From the NCBI RefSeq assembly GCF_022288825.1, contig NZ_JAKOOW010000014.1, positions 333-64,332 of the forward strand: a stretch of DNA of 64,000 nt. Reading direction: 5' to 3'. The notes beneath the pieces are model-generated. The model saw only the letters and a program-made list of their open reading frames with translations, did not search any database and had not been told where the DNA came from. The stretch is from Kingella pumchi. Its GTDB lineage: Bacteria; Pseudomonadota; Gammaproteobacteria; Burkholderiales; Neisseriaceae. This document shows positions 33,385 through 41,373 of this stretch, piece by piece; position 1 is the first letter of the stretch; each line of letters opens with the position of its first letter. The translations under genes were made by a program, and so were the position numbers.

Positions 33385-34746
33385 TTATTTCAGGCTGACG
33401 GGCACGGCGGTGTGTTTGCTTTCTTTTTCGCCGTAATACTGAAAACCGATGCTGTGCTCGCGCTCGTTCCACTGCAGCCGGCGCGACGGCGTGGAATAGC
33501 GGCGCAGCGCCTCCTCAACCAGCGCCGGCCGCTCGGCGGCGGGGCGGCTGTGCAGAAACAGGGCAGCCTGAAAAGCGCGCTGCAGCATGGCGGTATCCTG
33601 CAGGCGGCGGGCGTAGTCGGAAAAATCGGGCAGCACATCGGGCAGCACATCGGCCATCAGGCAGCCTTGGACATTGTTCGCGCACGACCATACCGCCAGC
33701 GCATTTTTGTCGTCCGCCGGCTTCCAGTCTAAAGCACGGTCCTGCTGCAGCGCGCTTTGGGCAGCCGGAGTGCAGGGATAGACGTAGTGCGCGGCGATAA
33801 GGGCTTGGGTGTGTTCGGCGTTCAACAGCCGCCGCAGCAGGGGATTGGCCGATTGGCCGTCTTCAAACGGCATGCCGCTTTCGGCATCGGTATCCAAATA
33901 GTCCGCCGGATTTTGCTCCATCTTGCGCGCCAGATTGGCGATGAAACGAAATTCGTCGCGCATGGCGGTACAGATGCTTTGCTCCTGCGCCGACAGCGGC
34001 TCGAATGCGGCCGCGCATTCCTCAGGCAGCCGCTGCGCCTGCGCCGGCTGCTCGGCAATCATCGCCGCGGCCAGCTCGGTGTTTTTGCGGATCAGGGCGT
34101 TGCCGATCATCGGCGGCATCAGCGAAGGACGGCTTTTAAGCAGGGTGCGGCCGGTTTTGATATTGCGGCAGACACCGGCCAGCGCCGCCTGATGGCGGTC
34201 GTCCGCCCAATCGAGCGCGGCGGCGGTGGTTGCGGCCATCAGCAGATGGAAAGGCGGTAGCACAAATTTCGACAAATCATCGTTATCGTTCGGCCAGCCG
34301 CGCTGGGCGAACACTTCATAAGCGCCAAGTTGCGCCACATTGTCCAGCAGTGGCCGGTAACGCTGCGCGGCGGCGCGAAAACGCGGCAGATCGGCGCGCA
34401 CCTCGGCCAGGCAGGCCGCACCGTTTTTGGCGGTACAGTTCAACTCGCCCGACTGCGGCTGCGGCAGCGCCTTGTCCGCCAGCTGCGGCACATCCTGCCG
34501 CGCCATAATCTGCCGCCCGTGGTCCCGCATGATTTGACGGCGCTCCTGATCGTCGGCGGTGCGGTAGCCCAGCAGCCACAGCGCGTCGATGCCGTTGCCC
34601 TCCTGCGGCTCGGGCTCAGCAGCCAGCAGCGCCACATCCGGCCGCGCGGCCGCAATGTCGCGCTTCATCAGCCATTGCGGCACCAGATACAGCGTAAACA
34701 CCGCCAGCACGGCCAGCGCCAGCAGGGCAAGCAGGATTTTCTTCAT
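33385..34746 (-). CDS. Membrane-anchored protein of unknown function
   Basis: A 453-residue protein with one N-terminal membrane helix (ILLALLALAVLAVFTLYLVP) and a large soluble, probably helical and periplasmic, part. It contains several Cys (ELNCTAKNGAACLAE, GVCRNIK, EECAAAF, SICTAM, YPCTPA, SCANNVQGCL). A 12-bp tandem repeat near 33630-33655 encodes DVLPDVLPD. No family is recognised. AAGAAG precedes the ATG. Inverted 42-bp repeats lie on both sides of the gene. Confidence 0.65.
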   Translation of the reverse strand: MKKILLALLALAVLAVFTLYLVPQWLMKRDIAAARPDVALLAAEPEPQEGNGIDALWLLGYRTADDQERRQIMRDHGRQIMARQDVPQLADKALPQPQSGELNCTAKNGAACLAEVRADLPRFRAAAQRYRPLLDNVAQLGAYEVFAQRGWPNDNDDLSKFVLPPFHLLMAATTAAALDWADDRHQAALAGVCRNIKTGRTLLKSRPSLMPPMIGNALIRKNTELAAAMIAEQPAQAQRLPEECAAAFEPLSAQEQSICTAMRDEFRFIANLARKMEQNPADYLDTDAESGMPFEDGQSANPLLRRLLNAEHTQALIAAHYVYPCTPAAQSALQQDRALDWKPADDKNALAVWSCANNVQGCLMADVLPDVLPDFSDYARRLQDTAMLQRAFQAALFLHSRPAAERPALVEEALRRYSTPSRRLQWNEREHSIGFQYYGEKESKHTAVPVSLK

Positions 34747-34788
34747 GGGACGTCTTCTTTTACTAAGGCAGCCTGAAAACCGGATCAG

Positions 34789-34830
34789 CGGTTTTAGCTT
34801 CGCAACTCCGCTACGCTACGCAGGCTGCTT
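34789..34830 (-). repeat. 42-bp repeat, inverted copy
   Basis: CGGTTTTAGCTTCGCAACTC, CGCTACGCTACGCAGGCTGC, then TT: exact inverse of the copy at 33305-33346. It lies 16 bp after the pssA stop and may help end that transcript. Confidence 0.85.
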
Positions 34831-34845
34831 TTTGTGTAGGCGGTA

Positions 34846-35607
34846 TCAGCGTTTGGTTTGGCCGGCGCGCCATTTCTGCCAGCCGTAGTAAACATAGCCC
34901 GACAGGCTGTAGCTCAGGAAAAAGCCAAACAGTACCAGCGCCGGCTCGATGGCCAGCAGCATCAGCGCCAGCACCAGGATAATCATGCCGAAAAAGGGGA
35001 TTTTGCGGCGGACGTTGATTTCCTTAAAGCTCCAAAAACGGATCTGCGCCACCATCGACAGGCCGGCAAACAGGGTAATCAGCAGAGCGACGATGCCGAT
35101 ATTGCCCAGCCCGTCCATGCTGCGGTCGAGCCACACCAGACCGGCCACCAGCGCGGCGGCGGTGGGGCTGGGGATGCCGATAAACCATTTTTTATCGACT
35201 TTGCCGATCAGGGTGTTAAACAGCGCCAGCCGCAGCGCGGCGCAGGCGCAATAAACAAAAGCGACGCCGTAGCCGAGCTTGCCGAACTGGGCGAGCTGCC
35301 AGTTGTAAACAATCAGCGCGGGGGCGACGCCGAAGCTGACCATATCGGCCAGGCTGTCGAGCTGTTCGCCGAAGGCGCTCTGGCTGTTGGTCCAGCGGGC
35401 GACACGGCCGTCCATGCCGTCCAGCAGCATCGACACAAACACGGCGATGGCGGCCTGCTCGAAGCGGTCGTGCATGGATGCGGTGATGGCGTAAAACGCG
35501 GAAAACAGCGCGGCGATGGTGAAGGAATTGGGCAGCAGGTAGATGCTGTTTTGCCGCCACAGGCGGCGGGCTTCAACGGGGCGTTCGGAAAAATTGGGAT
35601 CGGTCAT
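34846..35607 (-). CDS. pssA: CDP-diacylglycerol-serine O-phosphatidyltransferase
   Basis: A 253-residue inner-membrane enzyme that makes phosphatidylserine from CDP-diacylglycerol and serine, the route to phosphatidylethanolamine. DGMDGRVARWTNSQSAFGEQ followed by LDSLADMVSFG is the complete CDP-alcohol phosphotransferase motif (D-G-x2-A-R-x8-G-x3-D-x3-D). About seven membrane helices are predicted. This is the type II (Bacillus-like) family, unlike the E. coli phospholipase-D type. GAAAGG precedes the ATG. Confidence 0.95.
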   Translation of the reverse strand: MTDPNFSERPVEARRLWRQNSIYLLPNSFTIAALFSAFYAITASMHDRFEQAAIAVFVSMLLDGMDGRVARWTNSQSAFGEQLDSLADMVSFGVAPALIVYNWQLAQFGKLGYGVAFVYCACAALRLALFNTLIGKVDKKWFIGIPSPTAAALVAGLVWLDRSMDGLGNIGIVALLITLFAGLSMVAQIRFWSFKEINVRRKIPFFGMIILVLALMLLAIEPALVLFGFFLSYSLSGYVYYGWQKWRAGQTKR

Positions 35608-35700
35608 GGCGTCGGCCTTTCTGTGCGGCGGATGCGGCGGCTGGGCAAACCTGCGATGCAGTTTTCAGGCTGCCTGAAACGCGGCGGCGCATCCGAAAAA

Positions 35701-35737
35701 CAAAAAACGGCTTTTCAGGCTGCCTGAAAAGCCGTTT
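35701..35737. terminator. Palindromic terminator after dapB
   Basis: AAACGGCTTTTCAGGCTGCC and TGAAAAGCCGTTT form a 33-bp palindrome, perfect except at the centre, built on a pair of overlapping uptake sequences. On the minus strand it is followed by a T-run (complement of AAAAAC). Confidence 0.85.
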
Positions 35738-35742
35738 CGGAT

Positions 35743-36558
35743 TTAAGCGGCCGTTTTCAGGCCGAGCACGTCCTGCATGTCGAACAGACCGTGCGGGTGC
35801 TGGGCAAGCCAGACGGCGGCGCGGACGGCGCCGGCGGCGAAAGTCATGCGGCTTGATGCTTTGTGGCTGATTTCCACGCGCTCGCCTTCGCCGGCAAACA
35901 AAACGGTGTGGTCGCCGACAATATCGCCGCCGCGCACGGTGGCAAAGCCGATGGTCTGCGCATCGCGCGCGCCGGTCTGGCCTTCGCGGCCGTACACCGC
36001 GCAGTCTTTCAGGCTGCGTCCGAGCGCGTGGGCGACGACTTCGCCCATGCGCAGGGCGGTGCCGCTGGGGGCATCGATTTTGTGGCGGTGGTGGGCTTCG
36101 ATGATTTCGACGTCGTAGCCTTCGTTCAGCACGCGGGCAACGGTGTCAAGAATATGGAAGCTGAGATTGACGCCGACGCTGAAGTTGGCGGCAAACACAA
36201 TGCCGGTTTTCTCTGCCGCCCGGGCGATGGCGGCCTTGCCGGCATCGTCAAAACCGGTGGTGCCGATGACGGCTTTGATGCCGTTTGCCGCGCAGTAGTC
36301 GAGCAGCGGCAGGGTGGCGTCGGGGCGGCTGAAGTCGATGAGCACGTCGCAGCCGGCCAAGGCGGTGGCGATGTCGTCGCTGATGCACACGCCGGTGTCG
36401 ATGCCGCTGGCGTAGCCGGCATCCAGGCCGATTTCTTTGGTGCCGCTGCGGGTGAGCGCGCCGGAAAGTTCGGTGGCGGGGTTGGCGGCAACGGCTTCAA
36501 CCAGCACCCGCCCCATGCGGCCGGCCACGCCGGCCAGCGCGATTTTCAGGCTGCTCAT
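35743..36558 (-). CDS. dapB: 4-hydroxy-tetrahydrodipicolinate reductase
   Basis: A 271-residue NAD(P)H-dependent enzyme of lysine and diaminopimelate synthesis. GVAGRMGRVLVEAV near the start is the nucleotide-binding loop; EIIEAHHRHKIDAPSGTAL carries the catalytic His and substrate-binding Lys; TTGF and DHTVLFAGEGERVEISHKAS complete the signature. Its ATG overlaps the bamE stop by four bases, so translation is coupled. The DUS-encoded SLK is at residues 3-5. Confidence 0.97.
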   Translation of the reverse strand: MSSLKIALAGVAGRMGRVLVEAVAANPATELSGALTRSGTKEIGLDAGYASGIDTGVCISDDIATALAGCDVLIDFSRPDATLPLLDYCAANGIKAVIGTTGFDDAGKAAIARAAEKTGIVFAANFSVGVNLSFHILDTVARVLNEGYDVEIIEAHHRHKIDAPSGTALRMGEVVAHALGRSLKDCAVYGREGQTGARDAQTIGFATVRGGDIVGDHTVLFAGEGERVEISHKASSRMTFAAGAVRAAVWLAQHPHGLFDMQDVLGLKTAA

Positions 36559-36938
36559 TGCGCTTTTCCTTCCTGTTTTTCCTGCAGCACGCGGCGGGCG
36601 TGCTCCAGCGCGTCGCCTTCCACGCGCGAAACGGTGCCGTTTTCAAAGAAAACGGTCAGCGTGCGCTGCTCTTTGATTTTGCCGCCGCGGCTCAGTTCGT
36701 AGGTGTAGTCCCAGCGGTCTTGGCGGAAAGACGGATTGAGCACCGGCGCGCCGATTTCCAGCTGTACCTGCTCGCGGCTCATGCCGGGTTTGACCGCCAG
36801 CACCGATTCGGGATTCAGCGGCACGCCCTGCACCACCGGCATTTTGTAATAGGGCAGTTTGTTGACCAGCGAAGGGGTACAGGCCGCCAGGCCACAGAGT
36901 GCGGACGCAACAGTCATCCATCGCAACAGGGGTTTCAC
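36555..36938 (-). CDS. bamE: Outer-membrane assembly lipoprotein BamE
   Basis: A 127-residue lipoprotein starting with GTG (GAAAGGCAG ribosome site). The signal ends in a GLAAC lipobox with Cys20. The SmpA/OmlA fold follows: VKPGMSREQVQLEIGAP and DRWDYTYELSRGGK. It is part of the BAM machine that inserts outer-membrane barrels. In many Betaproteobacteria bamE lies opposite fur, as here, and is followed by dapB. The longer frame to 37592 runs antisense to fur and is rejected. Confidence 0.93.
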   Translation of the reverse strand: MKPLLRWMTVASALCGLAACTPSLVNKLPYYKMPVVQGVPLNPESVLAVKPGMSREQVQLEIGAPVLNPSFRQDRWDYTYELSRGGKIKEQRTLTVFFENGTVSRVEGDALEHARRVLQEKQEGKAQ

Positions 36939-37108
36939 GTTGTCTGCCTTTCTATAAGGATTAAAAACGGTTTTTCGCGCGTTTGCCTGCGGTTTTCGCC
37001 GCCGGCGGCGCAAAGAAAAGCGGGCAAGATACCACGCGCCGCGCCCGCAGATAAAGTGCCAATTAAAAACTTTTATTGTTTGGCTGTCGGCAGGCGCGAA
37101 AAGTTTGC

Positions 37109-37114
37109 TATTAT
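37109..37114 (+). promoter_or_regulatory. -10 box of fur
   Basis: TATTAT at 37109-37114 lies 40 bp before the fur ATG, in an AT-rich stretch. No close -35 consensus is visible. The 216-bp region also holds the bamE promoter in the other direction. Confidence 0.45.
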
Positions 37115-37154
37115 ACGCGCCATCTTTATCCGAGTGTATTGAGAAAGCGAAACC

Positions 37155-37580
37155 ATGAACAACATCGCCCAATTGAAAGACAACGGTCTGAAAGTTACCG
37201 GCCCGCGCCTGAAAATCCTCGACCTGTTCGAAACCCACGCCGATCTGCACCTGAGTGCGGAAGACGTTTACCGCATCCTGCTGGAAAACGGCATCGAAAT
37301 CGGCGTCGCCACCATCTACCGCGTGCTCACCCAGTTCGAGCAGGCCGGCATCCTGCTGCGCCACCACTTCGAAACCGGCAAAGCGGTGTACGAATTGAAC
37401 AAGGGCGACCATCACGACCATATCGTCTGCGTCAAATGCGGCAACGTCAGCGAATTCCACAACCCCGAAATCGAAAAGCTGCAGGAGCAGATTGCTTCCG
37501 AACACGGTTTCCGCGTAGTCGACCACGCCCTTTATATGTACGGCGTCTGCGGCGACTGCCAGAAAAAGGAAAAACGCTAA
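37155..37580 (+). CDS. fur: Ferric uptake regulator
   Basis: A 141-residue iron-responsive repressor. The N-terminal winged helix includes LKVTGPRLKILDLFE and GVATIYRVLTQFEQAGILLRH; the metal region is NKGDHHDHIVCVKCGNVSEF, with a final CGDCQKK cysteine pair. With Fe(II) it would repress iron-uptake genes, such as the two decayed loci near 46.2 and 48.6 kb. GAGAAAG precedes the ATG. A paired uptake-sequence hairpin follows the stop. Confidence 0.97.
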   Translation: MNNIAQLKDNGLKVTGPRLKILDLFETHADLHLSAEDVYRILLENGIEIGVATIYRVLTQFEQAGILLRHHFETGKAVYELNKGDHHDHIVCVKCGNVSEFHNPEIEKLQEQIASEHGFRVVDHALYMYGVCGDCQKKEKR

Positions 37581-37592
37581 ACCCGCACCCAC

Positions 37593-37621
37593 AGGCAGCC
37601 TGAAAGCCTTTCAGGCTGCCT
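37593..37621 (+). terminator. Hairpin after fur
   Basis: AGGCAGCCTGAAA and TTTCAGGCTGCCT pair around GCC, 12 bp after the fur stop. The following TTATCCTTG is only a weak T-run. Confidence 0.6.
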
Positions 37622-37657
37622 TATCCTTGTCCGAAAACATCACAAAACGGAAGTACC

Positions 37658-38149
37658 ATGAAAACCCTGATTCCCGCCCTGGCGCTGGCCGCCGCGCTCA
37701 GTGCCTGCGCCGCCCCCGCCGCCGATTCCGCCCACCCGCATAAGGCCGCCGCCATGTCTTCACAGCCCACCGCCACCTTTGCCAGCCGCTACGGCTTCGA
37801 TCAGACCGTCGATGCCCTGACTTCCGCCATCCGCAGCAAAGGCATGACCGTTTTTGCCGTTATCGACCACCAAGACGCCGCCAAGCAGGCCGGCCTGCAG
37901 ATGCAGCCGGCCAAAGTGATTATTTTCGGCTCGCCCAAAGCCGGCACCCCGCTGATGGTCAAAGACCCGCTGCTGGCGCTGCAGCTGCCGCTCAAAGTGC
38001 TGGTAACCGAGCAGGACGGCCGGGTAACCGTTGCCTACACCCCCGCCGCCGAGCTGGTCAAACACAGCGCCGTCAGCGAAGCCGAAGTGGCCGGCACGCT
38101 GGCCAAAGCCGAAATCCTGATTCGCGCTACTGTCGGACAGCAGCAGTAA
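37658..38149 (+). CDS. DUF302-family lipoprotein
   Basis: A 163-residue lipoprotein (lipobox ALSAC, Cys17). The mature part is a DUF302 domain: FDQTVDALTSAIRSKGMTVF, VIDHQDAAKQAGLQM, KVIIFGSPKAGTPLM and PLLALQLPLKVLVTEQDGRV. DUF302 proteins are small alpha/beta dimers of unknown function, often envelope-located. AACGGAAG precedes the ATG. Confidence 0.9.
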   Translation: MKTLIPALALAAALSACAAPAADSAHPHKAAAMSSQPTATFASRYGFDQTVDALTSAIRSKGMTVFAVIDHQDAAKQAGLQMQPAKVIIFGSPKAGTPLMVKDPLLALQLPLKVLVTEQDGRVTVAYTPAAELVKHSAVSEAEVAGTLAKAEILIRATVGQQQ

Positions 38150-38251
38150 GGTCTGTTCGTTTCAGGCTGCCTTTGAGTTTTCAGGCTGCTTTTACTTTCA
38201 GGCAGCCTGAAAAACCGTTATCCCCCCACCCTACCCGTTTAGGAAACCGCC

Positions 38252-38638
38252 ATGACCCTAGCCTACTGGTGCGTACTGATTGCCGCCCTGCTGCCTTTGG
38301 GCTGCGCCGCTTACGCCAAAAAAACCGCCCGCTTCAACTTCGCCCGCGACAACGGCAGCCCGCGCGAATTTCTCGCCCGCCTTGAAGGCCGCGCCGCCCG
38401 CGCCCATGCCGCCCAGCAAAACGGCCACGAAGCCTTCGCCCCGTTTGCCGCCGCCGTGGTTATCGCCCACGCCACCGGCAATGCCGCTCAAGGCACCATC
38501 AACTGCCTAGCCGTGCTGTTTGTGCTGCTGCGGCTGGCCTTTATCTACTGCTATCTCAACGACCGCCCCAGCCTGCGCTCCGCCGCCTGGTCGGGCGCGA
38601 TGCTCTGCACCGTATTGCTGTTTGTCGCCGCCGTTTGA
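38252..38638 (+). CDS. MAPEG-family membrane protein
   Basis: A 128-residue, four-helix inner-membrane protein. The MAPEG pattern R-x-x-x-A-x2-N-x2-E-x-x-x-x-F appears as RAHAAQQNGHEAFAPFAAAV, followed by LRLAFIYCYLNDRPSLRS. Bacterial MAPEG proteins are glutathione-transferase-like; the substrate is unknown. AGGAAACC precedes the ATG. Confidence 0.88.
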   Translation: MTLAYWCVLIAALLPLGCAAYAKKTARFNFARDNGSPREFLARLEGRAARAHAAQQNGHEAFAPFAAAVVIAHATGNAAQGTINCLAVLFVLLRLAFIYCYLNDRPSLRSAAWSGAMLCTVLLFVAAV

Positions 38639-38698
38639 GTTTCCCCCGTCAGGCAGCCTGAAAAACTTTCAGGCTGCTTTTGATTCGCCACTTTCGCC

Positions 38699-39427
38699 AT
38701 GCACATTCCCTTTCTCGAACCCGGCAACCACCGCTTTCCCGACCCGCGCCCCGCGCTGGCGGAGAACGACGGCCTAGTCTGCGTCAGCGCCGATCTCGCG
38801 CCCGCACGCCTGCTGGCCGCCTATCCGCGCGGCATTTTCCCGTGGTTCAGCCAAGACAATCTGCACTACTGGTTTGCCACCGCCCCGCGCGCCGTTATCG
38901 AGCCGGACGCGCTGCACATCGGCCGCTCGCTGCACAAACACCTGCGCAATAAACCCTACCGCGTTACCGCCAACCGCTGCTTTGCCCAAGTGATTGCCGC
39001 CTGCGCCGCCGCGCCGCGCCCGGGGCAGGACGGTACTTGGATCGAACCCGAGTTTCAGGCTGCCTATACCGCGCTGCACCGCCTGGGGCACGCCCATTCC
39101 TTCGAATGCTGGTATCCCGCCGCCGACGGCACACCCGAGCTGGCCGGCGGCTGCTACGGCGTGCAGATCGGACGGGTGTTTTTCGGCGAATCGATGTTCG
39201 CCCGCCGCAGCGACGCTTCCAAAACCGCCTTTGTCCACGCCGCCGCCCACCTGCAGCGCTGCGGCATCGCCCTGATCGACTGCCAGCAAAACACTGGACA
39301 CATGGCGCGCTTCGGCTCGCGGCTGCTGCCGTTTGACGACTTTCAGGCTGCCTTGGATACCCTGTGCGGCCAAGAGCTGCGGCAAGATATCGGCAGCGGC
39401 ACGCTGGCGGAAAACCGGCTGGCGTAA
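38699..39427 (+). CDS. aat: Leucyl/phenylalanyl-tRNA-protein transferase
   Basis: A 242-residue enzyme that adds Leu or Phe to proteins with N-terminal Arg or Lys, marking them for ClpAP. AAYPRGIFPWFS, GTWIEPEFQAAY, HSFECW, GGCYGVQIGRVFFGESMFAR and LIDCQQNTGHMARFGS are all Aat signatures. Two uptake sequences are translated as FQAA (in EFQAAY and DDFQAAL). No good ribosome site is seen before the ATG, and the gene begins right after a paired uptake-sequence hairpin. Confidence 0.97.
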   Translation: MHIPFLEPGNHRFPDPRPALAENDGLVCVSADLAPARLLAAYPRGIFPWFSQDNLHYWFATAPRAVIEPDALHIGRSLHKHLRNKPYRVTANRCFAQVIAACAAAPRPGQDGTWIEPEFQAAYTALHRLGHAHSFECWYPAADGTPELAGGCYGVQIGRVFFGESMFARRSDASKTAFVHAAAHLQRCGIALIDCQQNTGHMARFGSRLLPFDDFQAALDTLCGQELRQDIGSGTLAENRLA

Positions 39428-39536
39428 GCTTTCTGCCTAAAAAAAAGCAGTTGCCGCCATTTTGACAACAACCGTACTATTTCATAAAGCCCTTCATTCG
39501 AGAATAGATATATAGGTTAATAACCTTTAAAAGCTG

Positions 39537-39887
39537 TTATTTGACTAAACCCGTAAGTGGAAATAACCAAAAAAGAGCCCCTATAGCCAATCCAAACAAT
39601 AAGGATTCAACCCTAAACATATTTAAAATCCAAGGATGAAATTCTAAATTGGCATCATCTATGATTTCTCTATGATGAATTTTTTTACAATATCGTTTTA
39701 CAATGGATGTTGAAAAAGAAACAATCAAAGCAAAAGATATTATAATATATTTATTAATATGAAATAATTTATCTATAACTAATTCATTTTTAAAATTTAA
39801 AAATATGGCGATTCCCATTATAAAAATATAAGCTATGGCGCTTAAAGCCATAATGGCGTTATTTTCCAAATAATTTATCTTTCTCAT
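39537..39887 (-). CDS. Orphan membrane protein in an AT-rich island
   Basis: A 116-residue protein with three predicted helices (about 12-31, 45-62 and 92-110) and a short charged cytoplasmic loop (KRYCKKIHHREIIDDANLEF). Codon use is AT-rich (AAA, ATT, TTA), unlike all neighbours, so it was probably acquired. No homologue is recognised. ATAGG precedes the ATG. No uptake sequence lies within the island. Confidence 0.6.
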   Translation of the reverse strand: MRKINYLENNAIMALSAIAYIFIMGIAIFLNFKNELVIDKLFHINKYIIISFALIVSFSTSIVKRYCKKIHHREIIDDANLEFHPWILNMFRVESLLFGLAIGALFWLFPLTGLVK

Positions 39888-40152
39888 TACCTATCTCATT
39901 TAACTGAAGTTATTGTAAAAAATGTACTCATCATGCCCATTTGTTTGCCGTTTGGTTAATACCTGCGTTGCATACCAGTTTTTCTAAAGTTGGGAATTTC
40001 ATTTTCCAACAAATCAATACGCCAACGCAAATAGACCTTAATCAAACTATCTAAAATGTTTACATAACAGACAGCCTGAAACTCCGTTTATTCGACTTTC
40101 AGGCTGCTTTTGCCGACAACGGCCAAGGCAGCCTGAAAACCGCCCGCCGCGT
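39888..40152. other. AT-rich intergenic tail of the island
   Basis: No supported gene. A stop-free stretch reads on the minus strand from about 40087 to 39956 (ending ...NFRKTGMQRRY) but has no start and could be a remnant or chance. Uptake sequences resume near 40073. Confidence 0.4.
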
Positions 40153-41373
40153 TTACAGGCTGCGCCGCTGTTTGGCGGCAGGCTGCACGGCCAGCGGCGG
40201 GTGGCAGCGGAAGATGCGCCAGTAAACAGGCAGGTAGAGCCAGAAGGCGGCGGCCAGCAGCAGCGCAGGCAGCCTGAAAACGGCCAGCGCGTAGTCTAGG
40301 CCGGCATATACGCCCAGGCTGCGGCTAAGGGCGGCAGCAAGAATCAGCGCCAGCGACAGGCGGCTGGTGGCGGGATAGTGCAGTTTCAGGCTGCTGTGGA
40401 CGGCGCCGGCGATTGAAAACACCTGCATCAGCATCATCAGGTAGCCGCCGAGCATAATCAGGTGGAAGGGCAGCAGCGGGCTGCCGCGCCCGAGTATGCC
40501 GGCGGCGCCGAGCCAGACGTAGCCGGCGCCGGTGGCGAGCATGGTCAGGTAGTACCAGCGGATGTAGTAGCGGCGCAGCAGCACGAAGTAATGCCATTCG
40601 CGCAGGCGGCCGAGTACCGCCAGACCGGCCGCGAGCGCCAGCCAGGCGGAAACTTCGGGGCGGCGCAGCAAGAGTTCGGCAGTGGCATAGGCGTACACCA
40701 GCCATACCGACAGGTTGCGGTAAAACGGGTTGGGCATAAAGCTGCAGTCGCTGCGGCCGGCTTCTTCCAGCGCTTTTTGGCCGATGGCGCGGCCGATGCG
40801 GAAATTAATCAGCAAAATGCCGGCGGCAAACAAATGGGCAAGGGTTTTCAGCCACAGAGTCCCACCGCCGGCGGCATAGCCGGCATCGGCGGCATAGCCG
40901 GCATCGGCGGCGGCGATGGCGAGCATCAGCACGGTTACGCTGATTTGGCGGCTGTCGCGCGCGCGCCAGGCCAGATGGGCGGCAAACAGCGCCAGATACA
41001 GCCAAAACGGCAGCATCAGCCAGGCGGAAACCGCAATGGCAAACGGCGCGGCGGCCAGCGCGGCCAGCCACAGGGCGCAGGTGGCGTAAAAATGGCGCTG
41101 CAGCGGGCGGGCGTCGTGCGTCCATTCTGGCAGCGCGGTAAACAGAAAGCCGGCGAATGAAGCGCCGCCGATAATGTTGAGAAAGGCGTAGGCATGAAAT
41201 TCAAGCGGCGTGGCAGCCAACGGCCACCAACCGGCGGCAGCGAGCGCCCACACCGCGCCGGCAAGGGGCACCAGCGCGGCGGCCAGCAGAAAATAGGGGC
41301 GGAAGGGATAGGCGGGAAAGGTGGCGAGTGCCTGGCGCAGGGGCGTGGCGGTTTTCAGGCTGCTTTTATTCAT
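40153..41373 (-). CDS. nnrS: NnrS-family haem/copper membrane protein
   Basis: A 406-residue inner-membrane protein with about twelve helices and the NnrS pattern: FRPYFLLAAALVPLAG, LEFHAYAFLNIIGGASFAGF, LPEWTH, and later PFHLIMLGGYLMMLMQVFS. NnrS helps cells under nitric oxide or during denitrification. An 18-bp tandem repeat (40873-40908) adds a second ADAGYA to a periplasmic or loop segment. Its ATG at 41373 overlaps the ATPase stop (ATGAATAA), so it is the last gene of the ABC operon. Confidence 0.88.
   Translation of the reverse strand: MNKSSLKTATPLRQALATFPAYPFRPYFLLAAALVPLAGAVWALAAAGWWPLAATPLEFHAYAFLNIIGGASFAGFLFTALPEWTHDARPLQRHFYATCALWLAALAAAPFAIAVSAWLMLPFWLYLALFAAHLAWRARDSRQISVTVLMLAIAAADAGYAADAGYAAGGGTLWLKTLAHLFAAGILLINFRIGRAIGQKALEEAGRSDCSFMPNPFYRNLSVWLVYAYATAELLLRRPEVSAWLALAAGLAVLGRLREWHYFVLLRRYYIRWYYLTMLATGAGYVWLGAAGILGRGSPLLPFHLIMLGGYLMMLMQVFSIAGAVHSSLKLHYPATSRLSLALILAAALSRSLGVYAGLDYALAVFRLPALLLAAAFWLYLPVYWRIFRCHPPLAVQPAAKQRRSL
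40873..40908. repeat. 18-bp tandem duplication inside nnrS
   Basis: GGCATAGCCGGCATCGGC occurs twice in direct contact. It keeps the frame and gives a doubled ADAGYA in the protein. Such short repeats can gain or lose units by slippage. Confidence 0.9.

Noticed and set aside
36939..37592. Long N-terminal extension of the bamE frame
   Set aside because: It runs antisense through fur; the GTG at 36938 gives a proper lipoprotein signal and a ribosome site.
39956..40087. Stop-free 44-codon stretch on the minus strand, ending NFRKTGMQRRY
   Set aside because: No start codon, short enough to arise by chance in AT-rich DNA, and no recognised family.
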